Shown in pieces: positions 60,618 to 64,000 of a DNA stretch of 64,000 bases (position 1 is the first letter of the stretch; every line of letters starts with the position of its first letter). The notes under the pieces were generated by a model, which searched no databases, was not told where the DNA came from, and saw only the letters and a program-made list of their open reading frames with translations. Location: the NCBI RefSeq assembly GCF_036108815.1, contig NZ_CP107985.1, forward strand, positions 2,108,001-2,172,000, written 5' to 3'. Source of the DNA: Streptomyces sp. NBC_00353. GTDB taxonomy: Bacteria > Actinomycetota > Actinomycetes > Streptomycetales > Streptomycetaceae. The translations under genes were made by a program, and so were the position numbers.

Positions 60618-61274
60618 TCAGTCGAAGACAGGACCGACGGTGCGGCTGCGCTTCATCTCGTAGAAGCCCGGTATGGAGGCGACGATCAGGGTGCCGTCCC
60701 ACAGCCGTCCGGCCTCTTCGCCCTTGGGGGCGGGTGTGACGACCGGGCCGAAGAACGCCACTTGGCCGGCATCGGTGGCCGAGGCCGGTACTGCGATGAC
60801 GGGACTGCCGACATCCTCACCGACCAGAGCGATGCCCTTCTGGTGCGAGGCCCGCAGCGCCTCGTCGTAGGCCTCTGTGTCGCCGGTATCGGCCAGGCCC
60901 ACGGGGAGTCCGACATCGCGCAGGGCGGCTTCGATGGTCGGGCGGGTCCTGGGCTGTTGCTGCAGGTGAAATCGGGTGCCGAGCGCGGTGTACAGAGGCT
61001 CCAGCACGTCGGGGCCGTGGGCCTGCGAGGCTGCGGTCAGGACACGAACCGGTGCCCACGCCTGCCCCATCAGGACACGGATGCGTTCGGGCAGTTCGTC
61101 GAGGCGGCCTTCATTGAGGACGGCCAGGCTCATCACATGCCAGGTGGTGGTGACGGGCCGGACTTTTTCGACCTCCAGCATCCAGCGGGAGGTCAGCCAG
61201 GTCCACGGGCACACGGGGTCGAACCAGAAGTCGACCGGCGTGTGGGTGCGGGGGTCGTTCACGAGGGAATCCAA
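60618..61274 (-). CDS. probable mycothiol-dependent nitroreductase, Rv2466c-like
   Basis: A 218-residue DsbA-fold protein strongly resembling Mycobacterium tuberculosis Rv2466c: DFWFDPVCPW, TSRWMLEVEKVR, WHVMSLAVLNE, VGEDVGSPVI and VAFFGPV...PKGEEAGRLWDG followed by FYEMKRSRT. The redox motif is CPWT (22-25), whereas Rv2466c has CPWC, so only the first Cys remains. With mycothiol a monothiol mechanism would still be possible. It should reduce nitro or other electrophilic compounds. Operator O3 lies 140-159 bases upstream. Confidence 0.88.
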   Translation of the reverse strand: MDSLVNDPRTHTPVDFWFDPVCPWTWLTSRWMLEVEKVRPVTTTWHVMSLAVLNEGRLDELPERIRVLMGQAWAPVRVLTAASQAHGPDVLEPLYTALGTRFHLQQQPRTRPTIEAALRDVGLPVGLADTGDTEAYDEALRASHQKGIALVGEDVGSPVIAVPASATDAGQVAFFGPVVTPAPKGEEAGRLWDGTLIVASIPGFYEMKRSRTVGPVFD

Positions 61275-61413
61275 GCGCAGTCAGGGAGCCCGCAGGACGG
61301 GCCGGGGAAGGTTGAGCGGTCGGATGGCACCGATGCGGGTGCCGGAAGGCGGCAGGGCGTGGCACGGCTGCCCCTGCCGCGGTGCGGACCGGCCTGGTCA
61401 CGGAGAGTATGAG

Positions 61414-61433
61414 ATAGCCGACCGGTCACCTAT
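61414..61433. promoter_or_regulatory. ATAG-N12-CTAT operator (O3)
   Basis: ATAGCCGACCGGTCACCTAT; extended arms GATAG/CTATC around the centre GACCGGTC. Upstream of the Rv2466c-like gene. Confidence 0.7.
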
Positions 61434-61543
61434 CAGACTGGACGGCTGGTCGAGAATTGTCAAAGTGCCGACGGACGGAACTCGACTCCCCGCCTCGACC
61501 ATGCCTGGGCGGTGGGGAGCCGAGCACAGGTAGAGATGTGCGG

Positions 61544-61846
61544 TCAGACGGCGCGGGCGATCCCGCCCGGGTCGTTGGGGTGTGACTGGACAGCGGTGAC
61601 CACCGCCGCCATCCATGGCCACAGGGGCAGCGTGCCGAGCACCCCCTCGTACAGCTCGGCCTCGTCGGCGGCTCGCCACAGACCGACGCTGCGCAGTTCA
61701 CCCACCGGGCGCCACAGCCTGACCAGATGGCCTGCGGCGGCCAGCTCGCCGGCCCGGACGGCTTCGGCCGCGCGGCGGCGGTCGACCTCGGCCGGATCGG
61801 TGCCCTCGGGAACGGTGGTGGTGAGCCCGACCAAGAACTCCTGCAT
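61544..61846 (-). CDS. muconolactone delta-isomerase-like protein
   Basis: A 100-residue protein with the small ferredoxin-like fold of MIase: MQEFLVGLTTTVPEGTDPAEVDRRR at the start, LAAAGHLVRLWRP, RSVGLWRAADEAEL and SHPNDPG near the end. GAGAGG stands seven bases before ATG. In catabolic operons MIase isomerises muconolactone; as a single gene in a stress cluster its role is unknown and may involve another ring compound. Confidence 0.82.
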   Translation of the reverse strand: MQEFLVGLTTTVPEGTDPAEVDRRRAAEAVRAGELAAAGHLVRLWRPVGELRSVGLWRAADEAELYEGVLGTLPLWPWMAAVVTAVQSHPNDPGGIARAV

Positions 61847-62171
61847 GGTCTTACCTCTCTCAATACTGATGGGACTTGGGTGCGCCGGGACGCACGGAAC
61901 GGGGCGGTGCCGGATTTCCCCGGCACCCGGTGCCCGCCGAGGCGAGCACCATCAGACGCACTGCCGGACCGACCGTCGCCCGCGACAGGACCGGTGATGC
62001 GAACCAGTTGCGCCCTGGGACCGCCCCGGATGCCGGCCGGGCACCTGCACGGTGACGTACTGCCGCTTCTCCACAGCCCTGCAGTCCGCCGGCAATCAAG
62101 GACACCACCGATTTCGGGTCAATAGTCGACCGGTCTATTAGACTATAGTCGAGCGGTCATATACTGGCGAC
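61847..62171. other. divergent promoter region of MIase-like and TetR genes
   Basis: 325 bases without a gene. The double operator O4 lies at its right end beside the TetR start. The rest has no recognisable element. Confidence 0.5.
62122..62164. promoter_or_regulatory. double operator (O4) in tetR promoter
   Basis: Two tandem copies 23 bases apart: ATAGTCGACCGGTCTATTAG (62122-62141) and ATAGTCGAGCGGTCATATAC (62145-62164). Both keep ATAG-TCGAnCGGTC but have a weaker right end. Eight bases before the TetR ATG, so autoregulation is likely. Confidence 0.75.
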
Positions 62172-62789
62172 ATGGGACGGACCAGTGATGCCAAAGAGAA
62201 GATCCTCAGCGCCGCGCACACGCTCATCGAGCTGCGCGGCTACTCGGCTCTGGGTGTGGCCGAGATCTGCAAGACAGCCGGAGTGCCCAAGGGCAGCTTC
62301 TACTACTTCTTCGAGTCCAAGGAGGCTCTCGCGCTCGCCGTGATCAACGAGCAGTGGGCCGAACAGCAGCGCGACTGGACCCGCATCCTGAAGAGCGAGG
62401 CGCCGCCACTGCAGCGGCTGCGGCAGCTGTTCGAGGAGACAGAAGCCGACCAGCGGGCCGGCCAGCAGAGCTGCGGGACCGTTTCGGGCTGCATGTTCGG
62501 GAATCTCACCCTGGAGATGAGCAACCAGACCGAAGCTGTCCGCGAGCACCTACAGGCGATCTTCGAGGCCCAGGTCGAGATGGTCGACTCGGTCATCACC
62601 GAGGCCCTGGGGCGTGGCGAGGTCACCGTCACCGACACGCGTGAAGCTGCCCGGTCCGTGGTCGCGCAACTCGAGGGCCAGGTCTTGTTCGCCAAGCTCT
62701 ACAACAACACTTCCCAGCTCAGCGCCCTCTGGACGAACTGCGTGGCACTGCTGGGCGCCCGCACGGCGCAGGCGCCGGCCAACGCCTGA
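62172..62789 (+). CDS. TetR-family regulator, NemR-like
   Basis: A 205-residue repressor. Helix-turn-helix: KEKILSAAHTLIELRGYSALGVAEICKTAGVPKGSFYYFFESKEALALAVI. The C-terminal domain carries the pattern QSCGTVSGCMFGNLTLEMSNQ with Cys101 and Cys107, as in NemR/YcdC-type regulators that sense electrophiles through a cysteine in GCxxGN. It probably binds the ATAG-N12-CTAT sites around it, including its own promoter, and is relieved by reactive quinones, aldehydes or nitro compounds. Confidence 0.88.
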   Translation: MGRTSDAKEKILSAAHTLIELRGYSALGVAEICKTAGVPKGSFYYFFESKEALALAVINEQWAEQQRDWTRILKSEAPPLQRLRQLFEETEADQRAGQQSCGTVSGCMFGNLTLEMSNQTEAVREHLQAIFEAQVEMVDSVITEALGRGEVTVTDTREAARSVVAQLEGQVLFAKLYNNTSQLSALWTNCVALLGARTAQAPANA

Positions 62790-62795
62790 CACCGC

Positions 62796-62819
62796 AGCTG
62801 CAGACCTCGAGCTGCAGCT
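62796..62819 (+). terminator. weak hairpin after tetR
   Basis: An 8-base stem AGCTGCAG/CTGCAGCT with an 8-base loop, directly after the TetR stop. Possible weak terminator. Confidence 0.35.
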
Positions 62820-63008
62820 CGTCGTGGCCGGTGGGGCAGGGCGGTTCCGGAGAAGCCTTGGGTCCGGTGGCGGAATGCTGCCCGGGCCGGGCGACACGCA
62901 CCACCTCGCACGACAGGTCGGCGACCGTCCCGCGTGCCGACCGGAGCGCGGTTCGCGGGAGACCCGACAAAGCGGGCGTCACCGCCTCGCAGGAGGAACA
63001 CACGCATC

Positions 63009-64000
63009 ATGATCTCGCCACTGGCCGCTCTCGGAGTGAGCACCCCGATTCTCGCCGCACCGATGGCCGGCGGCCCCACCACGCCCGCGCTGGTCACCGC
63101 GGCGGCCCGGGCGAACAGCCTCGGGTTTCTTGCGGGCGGCTACCGAACCGCCGACGCCCTGGCCGGGCAGATCGCCAAGGTCCGCTCCGACGGCGTGGGC
63201 TTCGGGGTCAATCTCTTCGCGCCCAACCCCGTTCCGGTTGAGCCGGAAGCCTTCCGGCGCTACGCCCGCGCTGTCGCACCCGAGGCCCGGGCCTACGGCG
63301 TCGACGTCCATACAGCCGAAATCGTCGAGGACGACGACAACTGGCAGGACAAGGTCCACCTGCTACTGACCGACCCGGTACCGGTCGTCAGCTTCACCTT
63401 CGGCATCCCGGAGGCAGCGGTGATCGCCGCGCTGCGCGCCGCGGGGACCCTGGTCGTCCAGACGGTCACCTCGGCTGCGGAGGCCCGCCTGGCCGCGGAG
63501 GCCGGCGTGGACCTGCTGGCCGTGCAGGCCTCGGCAGCAGGAGGACACTCCGGCACGCTCACCCCGCAGCACATTCCGGCGGCCGTCCCCCTGACCGACC
63601 TCCTGGGCGAGGTGCGCCAGGCGGTGTCCCTGCCGCTCGTCGCCGCAGGCGGAGTGGCGACCCCGGCGGACGTGGCCGGGGCACTGCGTGCCGGAGCCAC
63701 AGCTGTCATGGTCGGCAGCGTCCTGCTGCGTGCCGACGAGGCCGGCACCTCACGACCCCACAGGGCTGCGCTCGCCGACCCGGCACGGCGCCGGACCGTG
63801 GTGACCCGGGCGTTCACGGGGCGTCCCGCACGGGCACTGCGCAACGACTTCACCGACCGCTACACCGACCTCGCCCCCGCCGGCTATCCCGCACTGCACC
63901 ACCTGACCAGCCCGATGCGCAGAGCTGCCGCCGCCGCGGACGATCCCGAACGGATCAATCTGTGGGCCGGCACCGGATACCGGCATGCCGCAGCCGAACC
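63009..64000 (+). CDS. nitronate monooxygenase family protein (cut by window edge)
   Basis: Open to the window end: 330 residues from ATG 63009 with no stop yet. PILAAPMAGGPTTPALVTAAARANSLGFLAGGYRTADALAGQI at the start, VGFGVNLFAPNP, VQASAAGGHSG near 173-182 and LVAAGGVATPADVAGALRAGATAVMVGS near 211-238 are the FMN-binding features of nitronate monooxygenases (formerly 2-nitropropane dioxygenases). GGAGG lies 13 bases before the start. It oxidises alkyl nitronates, such as propionate-3-nitronate, to harmless products. Only a short C-terminal tail can be missing. Confidence 0.9.
   Translation, partial: MISPLAALGVSTPILAAPMAGGPTTPALVTAAARANSLGFLAGGYRTADALAGQIAKVRSDGVGFGVNLFAPNPVPVEPEAFRRYARAVAPEARAYGVDVHTAEIVEDDDNWQDKVHLLLTDPVPVVSFTFGIPEAAVIAALRAAGTLVVQTVTSAAEARLAAEAGVDLLAVQASAAGGHSGTLTPQHIPAAVPLTDLLGEVRQAVSLPLVAAGGVATPADVAGALRAGATAVMVGSVLLRADEAGTSRPHRAALADPARRRTVVTRAFTGRPARALRNDFTDRYTDLAPAGYPALHHLTSPMRRAAAAADDPERINLWAGTGYRHAAAE

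Overview
The window looks like chromosome from a Streptomyces or close relative. GC is very high, many starts are GTG, genes are often chained by 4-base ATGA or GTGA overlaps, and there are Tat-type lipoprotein signals, a large LuxR-type (LAL) ATPase, a DeoR/LacI hybrid regulator, a probable mycothiol-dependent nitroreductase and a tRNA-Pro without an encoded CCA. The genus is inferred from gene style, not from a marker gene. I see no rRNA, CRISPR array, complete insertion sequence or phage.

Layout. 1-5.1 kb: the start of an ABC exporter, an SDR / acyl-CoA dehydrogenase operon behind a palindromic operator, and a lipoprotein alpha/beta hydrolase. 5.2-9.2 kb: tRNA-Pro(GGG), a LAL-like ATPase without its DNA-binding domain, a DUF309 protein and a small membrane protein. 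9.2-17.3 kb: a glycerol-type operon (FGGY kinase and two FAD enzymes), a protein of unknown function, an APC permease and a TSUP exporter. 17.5-28.3 kb: carbohydrate use, with a secreted GH29 fucosidase, a DeoR/LacI regulator, an ABC importer, a 2-hydroxyacid dehydrogenase and a DUF2264 protein. 28.3-32.1 kb: lactate utilisation lutABC with its GntR regulator and two identical operator cores. 32.1-38.5 kb: a surface island with a secreted collagen-like protein, a relic of rmlD, a glycosyltransferase-methyltransferase fusion and a TPR protein, bracketed by an 18-base direct repeat. 38.5-46.6 kb: MFS exporter/AraC pair, LD-carboxypeptidase, acyl-CoA ligase/enoyl-CoA hydratase with a divergent TetR, and a LysR/EamA pair. 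46.7-49.4 kb: a flavin electron-transfer operon (ferric-reductase-like protein, FMN-binding protein, ApbE). 49.9-53.8 kb: a secreted protein, DUF5987-like protein, GMC oxidoreductase and lipocalin-like protein. 53.9-57.0 kb: a TPP riboswitch, NCS1 permease (cytX-like), thiM, thiE and a 19-codon stump of thiD. 57.0-64 kb: a stress/detoxification cluster.

The two most interesting regions are these. (1) 58.2-64 kb: an NAD(P)H:FMN reductase, a FrnE-like DsbA protein, an Rv2466c-like nitroreductase, a muconolactone-isomerase-like protein, a NemR-like TetR regulator and a nitronate monooxygenase lie together. Four of the intergenic regions carry the same 20-base architecture (ATAG-N12-CTAT around CGACCGGTC), so this looks like a local electrophile/nitro-compound regulon. 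(2) 32.8-37.9 kb: a collagen-like protein next to glycosylation genes, including a dead rhamnose gene, resembles in outline the BclA/rhamnose locus of Bacillus anthracis and may be a glycosylated bacterial collagen system.
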